NCBI RefSeq assembly: GCF_029697505.1
Contig: NZ_JARJEF010000012.1
Span: 57,222-121,221, forward strand
From: Pseudophaeobacter profundi
Lineage (GTDB): Bacteria; Pseudomonadota; Alphaproteobacteria; Rhodobacterales; Rhodobacteraceae
Direction of reading: 5' to 3'
DNA: 64,000 bases
The notes beneath the pieces were generated by a model, which was given only the letters and a program-made list of their open reading frames with translations, did not search any database and was not told the DNA's origin. Positions 43,143 to 52,421 of the stretch are shown in pieces; position 1 is the stretch's first letter; the number at the start of each line of letters is the position of its first letter. The position numbers and the translations under genes are program-made.

Positions 43143-45179
43143 ATGCGCGTTGTCACCATTCTAGGTCCATCACAATCGGGTAAGTCCACGCTGACGCGGG
43201 CATTGGCGGATCTGGAAGGAACCCTGTGCAAGGTACATGAAACCACAGAGGTGGCGGCCATGGTCTCCTTCACCTTCATGGCAGAAGACTGGGCAGCCAT
43301 TGATATCTCTGGCGGGGTGGAAAATCTGAACCAGGCAGGCCCGGCGCTGGCGGCCAGCGATGCGGCGGTGCTCTGTGTGCCTGCCGACCCAGAGGCTGCG
43401 GTGCTGTCCGCCCCCTATCTGCGCCGGTTGGAAGAGGCGGGGATTCCGGTCTTTTTGTTTATCAACCGCATTGATGAGGCCTCGGCACGGGTGGCCGAAA
43501 TCGTTGCGGCGCTGCAGACCTATTGCAATCACGCCATCATCCTGCGCCAGGTGCCGATTCGCGAGGCGGGGCAGGTGGTTGGCGCGGTGGATTTGATTTC
43601 GGAACGGGCCTGGAAGTATATCGAAGGACAGCCTTCGGCCTTGATCGAGTTACCCAAACACATGCAGCAGCGCGAACAAGAGGCGCGTGGTGAGATGCTG
43701 GAGGCGCTGGCGGATTACGACGATCATATCCTGACAGAGTTGATCGAGGATCAGCAGGTTCTGGCAGAAGAAGCCTATGATGTCGCCCGCCGGGTCTTAC
43801 AACATGGCGATCTCTTTCCCGCCCTGTTGGGCGCGGCAGAGCATGGCAATGGCGTCTGGCGCTTGATGAAATCCCTGCGCCACGAAGCTCCTCCGGTGGC
43901 AGCTACCCGGTCTCGGCTGGCGGATATGGGGCAGGTTCTGGCCGTTGGCTGTATGGCCGATCAAGTGCGGCATCTGGGCAAGACCGTTGTGCTGCGCATG
44001 CTGGACGACGGCCAGGCCGACAATTCGCCTGATGATCACAAGCGCGATCCAGCGGCTGTGCACAACGGTGGGCGCGCATACCATCATGGTGCACCTCTGG
44101 GCGGGCATGTCCTGGGCGGCTTGGCCGAGATCGCGGCAGGGGGCGGCGCTGGCAGCGGCTTCGGAAAGGACAGAGAAAAAAGCGGGACAAAAGGCCGAGG
44201 GCGCGGATCTGCACGGGCCGATTTACAACCCGGCGATTTGGGCCAGGCGGTAAAGTCTGATCATCTCAACCTTGGGTACTGCTATTCCGCCGAGGGCAGC
44301 ACTGCGCTGCCGGACTGGGCGCAGCCGCGCCCTTCGACCTATCGCCGCTTGCTGATCCCGGTGCAGGAGCGGGATGAAGCCCGCCTGTCCACTGCCCTGG
44401 CCCGACTGGAAGAGATCGACCCGGCGCTAAAGGTCGAACAGGATGCGGTCTCGGGGCGGGTTGTGCTGAATTTGCAGGGGCCACTGCATCTGCGCCGGGT
44501 TCTGGCCACACTGGAAAGCGAATTCGGCGTCGAGGCGCTTAGCGAGCTGGTGCCACCAGCCCTGTGCGAGACGATATCGCGTCGGGTGGAACTCCCCTAT
44601 CGGCATCGCAAACAATCCGGGGGTGCGGGACAATTTGCCGATGTGCGCATCGAAATCTGCCCCTTGCCACGCGGTGGTGGCATTAGTTTCAGCGATCGCA
44701 TCAAGGGCGGCACCGTGCCAAAGGCCTATATTCCCGCCGTCGAGGCCGGCGCGCGGGAGGCCCTGCGTGAGGGCGTCAATGGGCGCCCGGTGGTGGATCT
44801 TGCGATCTGTTTGACGGATGGCAAGCATCACGCGGTGGACAGTTCCGACTTTGCCTTTCGTACGGCGGGGAAAATGGCCACGCGGGCTGCCCTGGCGCAG
44901 GCGGGACTTGTGCTGCTGCAACCGATTATGAAGGTCACGATTCACGCGCCCTCTGTGTTTACCGGCGGGCTGGTGCCGGTGGTGAATAACCTCAAGGGGC
45001 AGCTTTTGGGCTTTGCGCCAGAGCAGGGCGCGGCTGGCTGGGATATATTTGAGGCCCTGCTCCCCCTGACAGCACAGGAAGCATTGAGCCAAAGCCTGGC
45101 CCGTGCCACCCGCGGCACCGCCTGGTTTGAGACCGCCTTTGATCACTATGAAGAGGCTAGGGGGCTTGCGCTGGCGTAA
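43143..45179 (+). CDS. Elongation factor G-like protein
   Basis: Encodes 678 residues. The G domain is short: P-loop GPSQSGKST (8-16), DISG in place of DxxG (54-57), and NRID (108-111) instead of NKxD. Domain II follows, then EF-G domains III-V (VLNLQGPLHLRRVLATLE, VELPYRHRKQSGGAGQFADV, IPAVEAGAREALREG, IMKVTIHAPSVFTGGLVPVVNNLKGQLLGF). In domain II there is an odd Asp/His/Gly-rich stretch (about 298-365) that looks like an insertion. This is the divergent EF-G-like class, not the housekeeping fusA. Its role in translation is unknown. AGGAAAGG precedes the ATG. Confidence 0.85.
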   Translation: MRVVTILGPSQSGKSTLTRALADLEGTLCKVHETTEVAAMVSFTFMAEDWAAIDISGGVENLNQAGPALAASDAAVLCVPADPEAAVLSAPYLRRLEEAGIPVFLFINRIDEASARVAEIVAALQTYCNHAIILRQVPIREAGQVVGAVDLISERAWKYIEGQPSALIELPKHMQQREQEARGEMLEALADYDDHILTELIEDQQVLAEEAYDVARRVLQHGDLFPALLGAAEHGNGVWRLMKSLRHEAPPVAATRSRLADMGQVLAVGCMADQVRHLGKTVVLRMLDDGQADNSPDDHKRDPAAVHNGGRAYHHGAPLGGHVLGGLAEIAAGGGAGSGFGKDREKSGTKGRGRGSARADLQPGDLGQAVKSDHLNLGYCYSAEGSTALPDWAQPRPSTYRRLLIPVQERDEARLSTALARLEEIDPALKVEQDAVSGRVVLNLQGPLHLRRVLATLESEFGVEALSELVPPALCETISRRVELPYRHRKQSGGAGQFADVRIEICPLPRGGGISFSDRIKGGTVPKAYIPAVEAGAREALREGVNGRPVVDLAICLTDGKHHAVDSSDFAFRTAGKMATRAALAQAGLVLLQPIMKVTIHAPSVFTGGLVPVVNNLKGQLLGFAPEQGAAGWDIFEALLPLTAQEALSQSLARATRGTAWFETAFDHYEEARGLALA

Positions 45180-45345
45180 CGGGTGACGGGTGGTTGAATG
45201 GTGGCTGGTCTGGTGGCGGGGCTTTGCCTCTGCAATTGGCGGCGGGACGGGGCATGTGGGGGCAGGCGTGCCAATCCCTCTTGCATCTGTGGTGATTTCC
45301 GCGTGATCTGCGCCCGATGCGACGCCGCAAACGGAGGCCCCCTTT

Positions 45346-45900
45346 ATGACCGCAGCGACAGACACCGCAGCGACAGGTTCAGACGACACCAGCGAAGCAG
45401 CGCTGCCGATCAGCTCGGATGCGCTCTTGGCGCAGTTGGCAGACTGGGGGGTGCAGTATCGCCTGTTCAGCCACATTCCCCTGCGCACTGTGGCCGAAGC
45501 CAAACAGGTTGAGGCCGAAATGGTCCAGCCCGGCGTTGCCAGCCTCAAGATCAAAAACCTCTATCTGCGTGATCGCAAGAAGCGCAATTACCTGATTTCG
45601 GTAGAGCAGGACCGGGTGGTGGACCTCAAGGCACTGGGCCAGGAGATCGGTGCGCCGGGGCTCAGCTTTGGGTCTGCGGATCGGCTGATGCAGATGCTGG
45701 GGATCCTGCCCGGCGCTGTCAGCCCTTTGGCGATGATTACCGGGGTGGAAAATGATGTGCGCTTTTACATGGATACCGCAGCGCAAACGGCGGATGTGAT
45801 CCATATGCACCCTTTGGTCAATGATCGCACCGTTGCGATGCCATGCACTGATTTACTGGCTTTCATGCAGCGGCTTGGCTGCACAGTGAATTGGATCTAG
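45346..45900 (+). CDS. YbaK/ProX-type aminoacyl-tRNA deacylase
   Basis: Encodes 184 residues. After an acidic 25-residue N-terminus the editing fold begins (LLAQLADWGVQYRLFSHIPLRTVAEAKQV). It then shows KIKNLYLRDRKKRNYLISVEQDRVVDLKALGQEIG, LSFGSADRLMQMLGILPGAVSPLAMI and HPLVNDRTVAMPCTDLLAFM, diagnostic of the ProX/PrdX group that clears misacylated Ala-tRNA-Pro. It lies 166 bp after the EF-G-like gene, both translation-related, though a shared operon is unproven. Confidence 0.87.
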   Translation: MTAATDTAATGSDDTSEAALPISSDALLAQLADWGVQYRLFSHIPLRTVAEAKQVEAEMVQPGVASLKIKNLYLRDRKKRNYLISVEQDRVVDLKALGQEIGAPGLSFGSADRLMQMLGILPGAVSPLAMITGVENDVRFYMDTAAQTADVIHMHPLVNDRTVAMPCTDLLAFMQRLGCTVNWI

Positions 45901-45992
45901 GCAGGCGCTGCGGGCAGGCTGTCCAGCAAATGGCAAGGGGCCGCCATCCTGTGTTTGGATGGCGGCCCGCGCTTGGAGGAGGTGTTGCGGTC

Positions 45993-46574
45993 TTAGGCGG
46001 CGAGCGCAGCAATGGCTGACTTGGCTCGCGCCATCGAGCCGTCGGCATCCTGGGCCAGTTGGTCAGCAGCGACCAGCTCGACCTCGGTGATGCCAATGAA
46101 GCCCAGCACATGGCGCAGATATGTCGTGGCAAAGTCGATGTCCGACCCGGCCTGCGTCCCGCCAGAGGCCACCGCGATGATGGCGCGCTTGCCGGTCAGC
46201 AGCCCCTCGGGGCCGGTTTCACTGTAGCGAAATGTGACGCCGACGCGGGCGACCAGATCGATCCAGGCCTTGAGCGTCGAGGGTACCGAGAAGTTGTAGA
46301 TCGGTGTGCCAATGACAACGGTGTCGGCCTGTTTCAATTCGTCAATCAGGCTGTCTGACTGTGCCAGTAGCGCCTGTTGTTCTGGCGTGCGCTGATCAGC
46401 AGGGGTGAAGTTCGCGTTGACCCAGGCCTCGTCCAGCAGCGGCAGTGGTGTTGCCAGATCGCGGCGGATCACTTGAGCAGGCGAGAGCTGCGCGGTGATT
46501 TCAGCGCTCAGCGAGCGGGTGACCGAGTTTTCGGCGCGGGCAGAGGAATCGATATGCAGAACAGTGGAGGTCAT
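45993..46574 (-). CDS. azoR: FMN-dependent NADH-azoreductase
   Basis: Encodes 193 residues from MTSTVLHIDSSARAENSVTRSL. The flavodoxin-like fold of AzoR is clear: an FMN phosphate loop near SSARAENSVTR, then VVIGTPIYNFSVPSTLKAWIDLVARVGVTFRYSETGPEGLL and AIIAVASGGTQ. The long upstream open frame is noncoding. It reduces azo dyes and quinones with NADH and likely protects against quinone stress. It is divergent from a LysR regulator that probably controls it. Confidence 0.9.
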   Translation of the reverse strand: MTSTVLHIDSSARAENSVTRSLSAEITAQLSPAQVIRRDLATPLPLLDEAWVNANFTPADQRTPEQQALLAQSDSLIDELKQADTVVIGTPIYNFSVPSTLKAWIDLVARVGVTFRYSETGPEGLLTGKRAIIAVASGGTQAGSDIDFATTYLRHVLGFIGITEVELVAADQLAQDADGSMARAKSAIAALAA

Positions 46575-46664
46575 GGCCGAGTTTCCCATTTTATGTTTCG
46601 TCTGCTGAGTAAATGGGCTATAGCAAATATGAACACAACCGCGATACAAGCACTTTAGATGTGC

Positions 46665-46678
46665 GTATTTGCGCATAC
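46665..46678. promoter_or_regulatory. Candidate LysR-type site between azoR and its regulator
   Basis: GTATTTGCGCATAC (46665-46678) has GTAT/ATAC arms, fitting the T-N11-A frame of LysR operators, in the 184 bp divergent region. Position-based only. Confidence 0.3.
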
Positions 46679-46758
46679 TTTGTTGGCGCAACAGCTTGGC
46701 AGGGCGGCAGTAGGGTGCAGGCGCAGCAGGGTACAGGTAGAGCAGCGAGGGCATTTGA

Positions 46759-47637
46759 ATGGAAAATTGGGATGAGGTGCGAACGGCCTATCAAGTGGCT
46801 CGCATGGGGACGGTCAGCGGCGCGGCAGAGGTTCTCGGCGTACACCATGCGACGGTGATCCGGCATATTGATGCGATCGAGGCGCGATTGGGGGTCAAGC
46901 TGTTCCAGCGGCATGCGCGTGGCTATACCCCGACGGAATCCGGGCAGGATCTGTTGCGTGTGGCGCAGGCCACCGATGATCAGTTCAGCCAGCTGGTCGG
47001 GCGGCTCAAGGGGCAGGGGGACGAGGTTTCTGGCGAATTGGTGGTGACGTCGCTGTCGTCGATGTCGCATCTATTGGTGCCGGTGCTGAGCGAGTTTCAG
47101 CAGATGCACCCCGGCCTGGTAGTTCGCTACCTGACGGGCGAGCGCCTGTTCCGGCTGGAGTATGGCGAGGCTCACGTTGCGCTGCGGGCCGGCAATGCGC
47201 CGGATCAGCCCGACAATGTGGTGCAACCTTTCCTGAAGCAGCGGGTCGGCCTGTTTGCAGCGCAAAGCTATGTGGACCAGCACGGCATGTTGGACGGGAT
47301 CGAGGACCTCAAGAATCATCAGTTTGTGGGGGCTGACAATGCCGATAGTCGGGCACCGTTTAGCAAATGGCTGCGCGAGCACACCACCGAAGAGACCATT
47401 TCCTTTCGCTGTTCCGATGGGGTTGCGATGAACGAGGCGGTGATGGCGGGCGCCGGGATCGGCTTTATGTCCATGTGGGAGGCCTCGCGCCATCCTGACC
47501 TGGTAAAGATGATGGAGCCACGGGCCGAATGGGCGGGCAGTATCTGGCTGGTGACCCATGTCGATCTGCATCGCACCAACAAGGTCCAGAGCTTTTTGAG
47601 TTTCTTGAAAGAGCGGGCGAAGGAGTGGGAGGCATGA
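46759..47637 (+). CDS. LysR-family transcriptional regulator
   Basis: Encodes 292 residues. The N-terminal HTH (VRTAYQVARMGTVSGAAEVLGVHHATVIRHIDAIEARLGVKLFQRHARGYTPTESGQDLL) is typical, and a substrate-binding-like domain covers about 90-290. It is divergent from azoR and overlaps the next exporter gene by 4 bp, so it may control both. The inducer is likely a quinone or redox-active compound, by inference from azoR. Confidence 0.9.
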   Translation: MENWDEVRTAYQVARMGTVSGAAEVLGVHHATVIRHIDAIEARLGVKLFQRHARGYTPTESGQDLLRVAQATDDQFSQLVGRLKGQGDEVSGELVVTSLSSMSHLLVPVLSEFQQMHPGLVVRYLTGERLFRLEYGEAHVALRAGNAPDQPDNVVQPFLKQRVGLFAAQSYVDQHGMLDGIEDLKNHQFVGADNADSRAPFSKWLREHTTEETISFRCSDGVAMNEAVMAGAGIGFMSMWEASRHPDLVKMMEPRAEWAGSIWLVTHVDLHRTNKVQSFLSFLKERAKEWEA

Positions 47638-48539
47638 CCCCGGCGCAGCGCGCCCATGGCGCGATGCTGCTGTTCTCGATCTTGGTGGCGGGGTCGTTTT
47701 CTCTTGGCGGGCTTATCGCCAATGATATTGCCCCCATGGCGCTGAATGCGGTGCGGTTTGTCATTGCAGCGGTGGTGATTGGTGCGGTGGCCGGCCTGAC
47801 CGGGCAAATCAGGGGCAGCTATTACCAGGCGCCTTGGCGCTATCTGGTATTGGGGGCATTTTTTGCCAGTTATTTTGTGCTGATGTTTTACGGGCTGCAA
47901 ACAGCAGATCCTGTCAGCGCCTCTGCCGTTTTCACCCTGACACCGGTGCTCAGCGGTGTCTTTGGGTATCTGCTGCTGCGACAGGTGACGTCACCGCGCA
48001 TGGCGCTGGCGCTGTGTATTGGGGCGGCTGGGGCGCTCTGGGTGATCTTTCGCGCCGATTTGGCGGCGCTGCGGGCCTTTGATATTGGCCGCGGAGAGGC
48101 AATCTATTTTGTCGGCTGCGTGGCACATGCCATCTATACGCCGTTGGTGCGCCGGATGAACCGGGGCGAGTCAGCAATTGGTTTTACTTTTGGTACCCTG
48201 GTTGCGGGCGCGCTGCTGCTCTTGGTGGTGGGCTGGGGTGATATCTGGGCCACCGATTGGGCAAATCTGCCGCTGCTGGTCTGGGTGGGCCTGTTCTATG
48301 TGGCGATCTTTGCCAGTGCGGTGACCTTTGTCTTGCTGCAATTTGCCAGCCTGCACCTGCCGGCCACCAAGGTGATGGCCTATACCTACCTGACGCCAAG
48401 CTGGGTGATCATCTGGCAGGTGGCGCTGGGCAATCCGGCACCGCGCGGGCTGGTGCTGGTGGGGATCGCACTGACGGTCATGGCCCTGGTGCTGCTGCTG
48501 GAAGATGCCGCCAAGCCAGGCAGCCGCGTCAGGGCATGA
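47634..48539 (+). CDS. EamA/DMT-family transporter
   Basis: Encodes 301 residues from MTPAQRAHGAMLLFS; a longer frame runs into the LysR gene, but GGAGTGGGAG lies just before this ATG and the start overlaps the LysR stop (ATGA). About ten helices form two EamA halves (PMALNAVRFVIAAVV; LPATKVMAYTYLTPSWVIIWQVALG). Co-translation with the LysR regulator suggests a detoxifying export role alongside azoR. The substrate is unknown. Confidence 0.86.
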   Translation: MTPAQRAHGAMLLFSILVAGSFSLGGLIANDIAPMALNAVRFVIAAVVIGAVAGLTGQIRGSYYQAPWRYLVLGAFFASYFVLMFYGLQTADPVSASAVFTLTPVLSGVFGYLLLRQVTSPRMALALCIGAAGALWVIFRADLAALRAFDIGRGEAIYFVGCVAHAIYTPLVRRMNRGESAIGFTFGTLVAGALLLLVVGWGDIWATDWANLPLLVWVGLFYVAIFASAVTFVLLQFASLHLPATKVMAYTYLTPSWVIIWQVALGNPAPRGLVLVGIALTVMALVLLLEDAAKPGSRVRA

Positions 48540-48580
48540 TGGCAGCCTGATCTTCCCGGCCTGATCTTCTCGGCCTGGCC

Positions 48581-48949
48581 TTACTGTGCCGCAGGAGGGA
48601 AAGTGCTGGGTGGGCAGGTTTCGGCGGGCCTGTCCAGCTCGGCTTCCAGAAACCGTTCAAAGGCCTCCAGGTTGACCGGTTCAAACTGGCCAAACCCCTG
48701 CATCCAGACCGAGGCCGCCCGCAGGGCGTCTGGCTGTAGCTTGCACCATTTCACCCGTCCGCGCTTTTCCTGCGCGATCAGCCCGGCCCGTGTCAGAATG
48801 CTCAGGTGCTTGGAAATTGCGGCCAGTGATATTTCAAACGGTTCTGCGACATCGGTCACGGCCATATCATCCTCTAACAACATGGTGAGGATGCGCCGAC
48901 GGGTCGGATCGGCGAGGGCGGCAAAGGCAGTATCAAGTTCGCTGGACAT
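48581..48949 (-). CDS. ArsR-family transcriptional regulator
   Basis: Encodes 122 residues with a classic ArsR winged HTH (LDTAFAALADPTRRRILTMLLEDDMAVTDVAEPFEISLAAISKHLSILTRAGLIAQEKRGRVKWCKL). There is no ELCVCDL-type metal-binding cysteine motif, so it is more like the SmtB-lacking, non-metal group often paired with SRPBCC (AHSA1) proteins. No such partner is adjacent. It is divergent from the ATP synthase operon with 285 bp between. Confidence 0.88.
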   Translation of the reverse strand: MSSELDTAFAALADPTRRRILTMLLEDDMAVTDVAEPFEISLAAISKHLSILTRAGLIAQEKRGRVKWCKLQPDALRAASVWMQGFGQFEPVNLEAFERFLEAELDRPAETCPPSTFPPAAQ

Positions 48950-49124
48950 CTGATGCGACCCTAGACTGCAATTCCTGCGAAGGAAAGACGCGCTGACCTG
49001 TCGGCAGGTTCGGCGCTGGGGGGGATTTCTAAATAAACCATTTGGTTGAATAAGGGAAAACCCTGCAAAACCTGCGCATGGCGAAGCCCCGGTCGATTGA
49101 CTGGAATGGGAGTTGATGTGAAAC

Positions 49125-49153
49125 TTGTTTAATTACAGTGTGTTGCGTAAAAT
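49125..49153 (+). promoter_or_regulatory. Candidate promoter of the F0 ATP synthase operon
   Basis: TTGTTT (49125-49130) and TAAAAT (49148-49153) are separated by 17 bp, about 80 bp ahead of atpI. The -10 matches five of six consensus bases; the -35 only three. Confidence 0.4.
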
Positions 49154-49234
49154 TATCTTGCGGTGCTTGAACAATTGACTCTGACGCCCAAGGGCCTTAG
49201 CACCTGCCATAGAAATCGCGTGAGGATGGCGCCC

Positions 49235-49570
49235 GTGACAGATGATGACCAAAAGCAGCGCATGGCGCAGCTGGAGGCAAAGCTGGCTGCGGCGCGTAAG
49301 GCCCAAGAGCCCAAGCCGCGCGTGGATGAACATTATTCGATGGCCAATCAGGCCTGGCGGATGGTGATAGAATTGGTGGTCGGTCTTGGGATCGGCTTTG
49401 GCATCGGATACGGGCTGGACCGGCTTTTTGGGACCCTGCCTATCTTTATGGTGCTGTTTATACTGCTGGGACTTGCCGCAGGCGTGAAGGTAATGCTTCG
49501 CACCGCGCAGGAAATCCAGGAAAAGAAACTGGCCGAAGAGGCCACTGAAAATGAAGAGGCTCGGGACTGA
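49235..49570 (+). CDS. atpI: ATP synthase accessory protein AtpI (F0 assembly)
   Basis: Encodes 111 residues with a GTG start chosen because GAGG lies nine bases before it; the ATG at 49226 sits directly on that site. A charged, coiled N-terminus ([28 protein letters not shown]) precedes two membrane helices with a glycine-rich pattern ([37 protein letters not shown]), typical of the alphaproteobacterial AtpI. It helps c-ring assembly. It starts the F0 gene set. Confidence 0.87.
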   Translation: MTDDDQKQRMAQLEAKLAAARKAQEPKPRVDEHYSMANQAWRMVIELVVGLGIGFGIGYGLDRLFGTLPIFMVLFILLGLAAGVKVMLRTAQEIQEKKLAEEATENEEARD

Positions 49571-49609
49571 TCCACACGATCACATCTCGACGACAGGAGA
49601 AGCGGAACG

Positions 49610-50410
49610 ATGGGCAAGCTGTTCTTTTACGTAGCATTGGCACTGGTACTGGTGTCGGGCGTGATTTTTGCACCCGAGCACGCGGCTCTGGCGATCCACC
49701 CGATGGATCAGTTCAACGTGGCCTCGCTGACCGGCGGTGCGGTGGGCACCTTTGCAATCACCAACGTCACTCTCTGGCTGGCCCTGGCTGTTGTCTGCGT
49801 CTTCCTCTTGATGGTTGTGGGCTCTTCTCGCCGCGCTATCGTGCCTGGCCGCGCCCAGTCGGTTGCAGAACTGACCTACGGGTTCATCTACAAGATGGTT
49901 GAAGACGTTGCCGGCAAAGACGGCGTCAAGTTCTTCCCCTATATCATGACCCTGTTCATGTTCATCCTGATGGCCAACTTCCTGGGCCTGATCCCGATGT
50001 CCTTTACCACCACCTCGCATATCGCTGTCACTGCGATCCTGGCGGGCCTGGTGTTCCTGACCGTCACCATCGTTGGCTTTGTCAAAAATGGCGCCGGTTT
50101 CCTTGGCCTCTTCTGGGTTTCCAGCGCGCCTTTGGCGCTGCGCCCCATCCTGGCCATTATCGAGCTGATTTCCTACTTCGTACGCCCCGTGAGCCACAGC
50201 ATTCGTCTGGCTGGCAACGTGATGGCGGGCCACGCGGTTCTGAAGGTTTTTGCAGGTTTTGCAGGCGCTCTGGGGCTGTTCAGCTTCCTGCCGATCTTTG
50301 CCATCACCGCGGTCTACGCTCTCGAAGTTCTGGTGGCCTTTATCCAGGCCTATGTCTTTACCATCCTGACCTGCGTGTATCTGAAAGATGCCCTGCATCC
50401 GAGCCACTAA
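49610..50410 (+). CDS. atpB: F0F1 ATP synthase subunit a
   Basis: Encodes 266 residues. The essential proton-path arginine is in [15 protein letters not shown]. Further text, [29 protein letters not shown] and [25 protein letters not shown], covers the family. It is an inner-membrane protein forming the proton half-channels with the c-ring. GACAGGAGAAG precedes the ATG. Confidence 0.97.
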   Translation: MGKLFFYVALALVLVSGVIFAPEHAALAIHPMDQFNVASLTGGAVGTFAITNVTLWLALAVVCVFLLMVVGSSRRAIVPGRAQSVAELTYGFIYKMVEDVAGKDGVKFFPYIMTLFMFILMANFLGLIPMSFTTTSHIAVTAILAGLVFLTVTIVGFVKNGAGFLGLFWVSSAPLALRPILAIIELISYFVRPVSHSIRLAGNVMAGHAVLKVFAGFAGALGLFSFLPIFAITAVYALEVLVAFIQAYVFTILTCVYLKDALHPSH

Positions 50411-50496
50411 GGTCTAGATCCAACACGTTCCCCGCTGATCCGATCCCGGGTCAGCGAGATCCCAAATCACCACATTCCATCGTAAGGAGAATACCC

Positions 50497-50733
50497 ATGG
50501 AAGGCGATATCGCACAACTCGGTCAGTTCATCGGCGCAGGCCTGGCAGCAATTGGTTCCGGCGCAGCCGCAATCGGTGTTGGCCACGTAGCCGGCAACTT
50601 CCTGGCAGGCGCTCTGCGCAACCCATCGGCAGCCGCCGGCCAGACAGCTACTCTGTTCATCGGCATCGCCTTTGCAGAAGCCCTGGGCATCTTCTCGTTC
50701 CTGGTTGCTCTGCTGCTGATGTTCGCAGTCTAA
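50497..50733 (+). CDS. atpE: F0F1 ATP synthase subunit c
   Basis: Encodes 78 residues forming a two-helix hairpin with a polar loop (LRNPSA). The proton-binding carboxylate is E61 in [10 protein letters not shown]. Glycine-rich packing ([16 protein letters not shown]) is standard for the c-ring. TAAGGAG lies upstream. It sits between a and b' as in other alphaproteobacteria. Confidence 0.97.
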   Translation: MEGDIAQLGQFIGAGLAAIGSGAAAIGVGHVAGNFLAGALRNPSAAAGQTATLFIGIAFAEALGIFSFLVALLLMFAV

Positions 50734-50820
50734 GACCTTAGGACACTTTATCCTTACGGTCGGGCGGTAGGCCCAATGGCCTGCCGCCCGATGTAACGGC
50801 AAGTTCCCTAGGAGGACGAC

Positions 50821-51369
50821 ATGGCATCTAATACGCAAGACGCAGCTCACGGCGCCGCCGAGGCCGCGCACGGCTCTGCTCCGGGCATGCCGCAGCTGGA
50901 TTTCTCGACCTTCGGGAACCAGATCTTCTGGCTGGCTATCGCGCTGGTCGCGATCTATCTTATTTTGTCGCGTGTCGCGCTGCCCCGCATTGCTGCGGTT
51001 CTGGCAGAGCGTCAGGGGACCATCACCAACGACCTTGCTGCGGCGGAAGATCTGAAAGCCAAAGCAGTTGAGGCCGAAGACGCATATAACAAGGCGCTGG
51101 CAGATGCCCGCGCTGAAGCCCAGCGTATCGCCGCAGAAACACGCGCCGAAATCCAGGTTGGCCTGGACGAAGCGATTGCCAAAGCGGACGAACAGATTGC
51201 TGCCAAGACCGCCGAGTCTGAAAAGGCCATCGGTGAAATCAAGGCTGGCGCGCTGGAAAGCGTGAAACTTGTGGCCGCAGATACCGCCGAAGCTCTGGTA
51301 ACAGCGCTGGGTGGCAAAGCGGATGAAAAAGCAATCGCCACTGCGGTTGCCGACCGGATGAAAGGATAA
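50821..51369 (+). CDS. atpG: F0F1 ATP synthase subunit b'
   Basis: Encodes 182 residues. One membrane helix ([23 protein letters not shown], about 37-60) follows a polar Ala/His-rich N-terminus, and a long Ala/Glu/Lys coiled coil follows. It forms the peripheral stalk with subunit b. GGAGGAC lies before the ATG. Called atpG or atpF2 in alphaproteobacteria. Confidence 0.93.
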   Translation: MASNTQDAAHGAAEAAHGSAPGMPQLDFSTFGNQIFWLAIALVAIYLILSRVALPRIAAVLAERQGTITNDLAAAEDLKAKAVEAEDAYNKALADARAEAQRIAAETRAEIQVGLDEAIAKADEQIAAKTAESEKAIGEIKAGALESVKLVAADTAEALVTALGGKADEKAIATAVADRMKG

Positions 51370-51373
51370 GGAC

Positions 51374-51934
51374 ATGCGCACAGTTCTTGCAATTGCCCTC
51401 ACCCTTGGGGCCACCAGCCCGGCTTTCGCAGCCTCTGGTCCTTTCCTGTCGATGAGCAACACCAACTTTGTTGTGCTGCTTGGCTTCCTTCTGTTTGTTG
51501 GCATTCTGCTCTTTGTCAAAGTACCTACCCTGCTGGGTGGCCAGCTGGACGCCCGTGCTGACGGTATCCAGAAAGAGCTGAACGACGCCCGCGCCCTGCG
51601 TGAAGAAGCCCAGACCATTCTGGCTTCTTATGAGCGCAAGCAGCAGGAAGTTCAGGCCCAGGCCGATCGTATCGTGGCTGCGGCCCGTGATGATGCCGCT
51701 GCGGCGGCCGAAGAGGCCAAGGCGGACCTGGAAATCTCCATCGCTCGTCGTCTCGTTGCTGCGGAAGAGCAGATCGCTTCTGCCGAAGCCTCGGCTGTGA
51801 AAGAAGTGCGTGATCAGGCGATTGCAATCGCTGTTGCTGCCGCCGATCAAGTGATCGCCAAGCAGATGACCGCGACCGAAGCCAACAAGCTGATCGACGC
51901 GGCCATCACAGACGTCAATGACAAGCTGCACTGA
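51374..51934 (+). CDS. atpF: F0F1 ATP synthase subunit b
   Basis: Encodes 186 residues. An N-terminal signal-like segment (MRTVLAIALTLGATSPAFAAS) precedes the membrane helix (FVVLLGFLLFVGILLFVKVPTLL) and the long charged coiled coil. The signal-like N-terminus is a known feature of some alphaproteobacterial b subunits. It starts 4 bp after b' and is followed by a terminator. Confidence 0.93.
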   Translation: MRTVLAIALTLGATSPAFAASGPFLSMSNTNFVVLLGFLLFVGILLFVKVPTLLGGQLDARADGIQKELNDARALREEAQTILASYERKQQEVQAQADRIVAAARDDAAAAAEEAKADLEISIARRLVAAEEQIASAEASAVKEVRDQAIAIAVAAADQVIAKQMTATEANKLIDAAITDVNDKLH

Positions 51935-51963
51935 TCGAACAAGGATCACTGTATCTGACTTAG

Positions 51964-51992
51964 AAAACCCGGTCCCAGTGGCCGGGTTTTTT
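51964..51992 (+). terminator. Rho-independent terminator of the F0 operon
   Basis: AAAACCCGG (51964-51972) pairs with CCGGGTTTT (51982-51990) across a 9-base loop, and the right arm runs into six T. It lies 30 bp after the atpF stop. Confidence 0.9.
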
Positions 51993-52010
51993 GTATCCGC
52001 ACCACGCCTC

Positions 52011-52245
52011 ATGTCTCGCTACAATACGTGGCAGAACCTCTCATTGGTAACTGCTGCTGACAGGCTCACCGAAGTGGCATGACACAAGGATCTGGGCGCA
52101 TTTCCAATCGATTGCAGCCACCCTGAACCATCTGTATTGGGCAGACGCCCTGATATTGCAGCGATTGAAAGGAAACGAGCGGTCGGAGAATACCATCACG
52201 CCCTCGCTGATCAGCCCGTCAGGCCGGACATTCCCCCTCAGATAG
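52011..52245 (+). pseudogene. DinB-family protein, frameshifted and truncated
   Basis: ATG at 52011 opens 23 residues (MSRYNTWQNLSLVTAADRLT), like the DinB-family opening, and stops. In another frame the similarity resumes at about 52087 with RIWAHFQSIAATLNHLYWADA and LILQRLKG, the DinB-family helix that carries the conserved histidine (LNHLYWAD), until TAG at 52243. A short deletion/frameshift near 52080 separates the two parts and the C-terminal half is missing. It is a decayed gene at the edge of the accessory region. Confidence 0.65.
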
Positions 52246-52421
52246 CTCCTCTGTGGAGGCACTGCTTTGAATGGAGACCAACGAACCATCGAATTCGCAT
52301 CTGTAGCAGGGTCTTTTCTGCACCGGCTGTGAATGTCGCAATCGGGCTGCCAGAAGAGATTGCTCATGTCACTGCTCCATTTTCGAAGTCGTGAAACACG
52401 CGCCGCGGCGGAAATCAATGC

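Noticed and set aside
43945-44253. Alternative frame inside the EF-G-like gene suggesting a frameshift
   Set aside because: The main frame stays open and its flanks continue domain II and III motifs, so an in-frame insertion is more likely.
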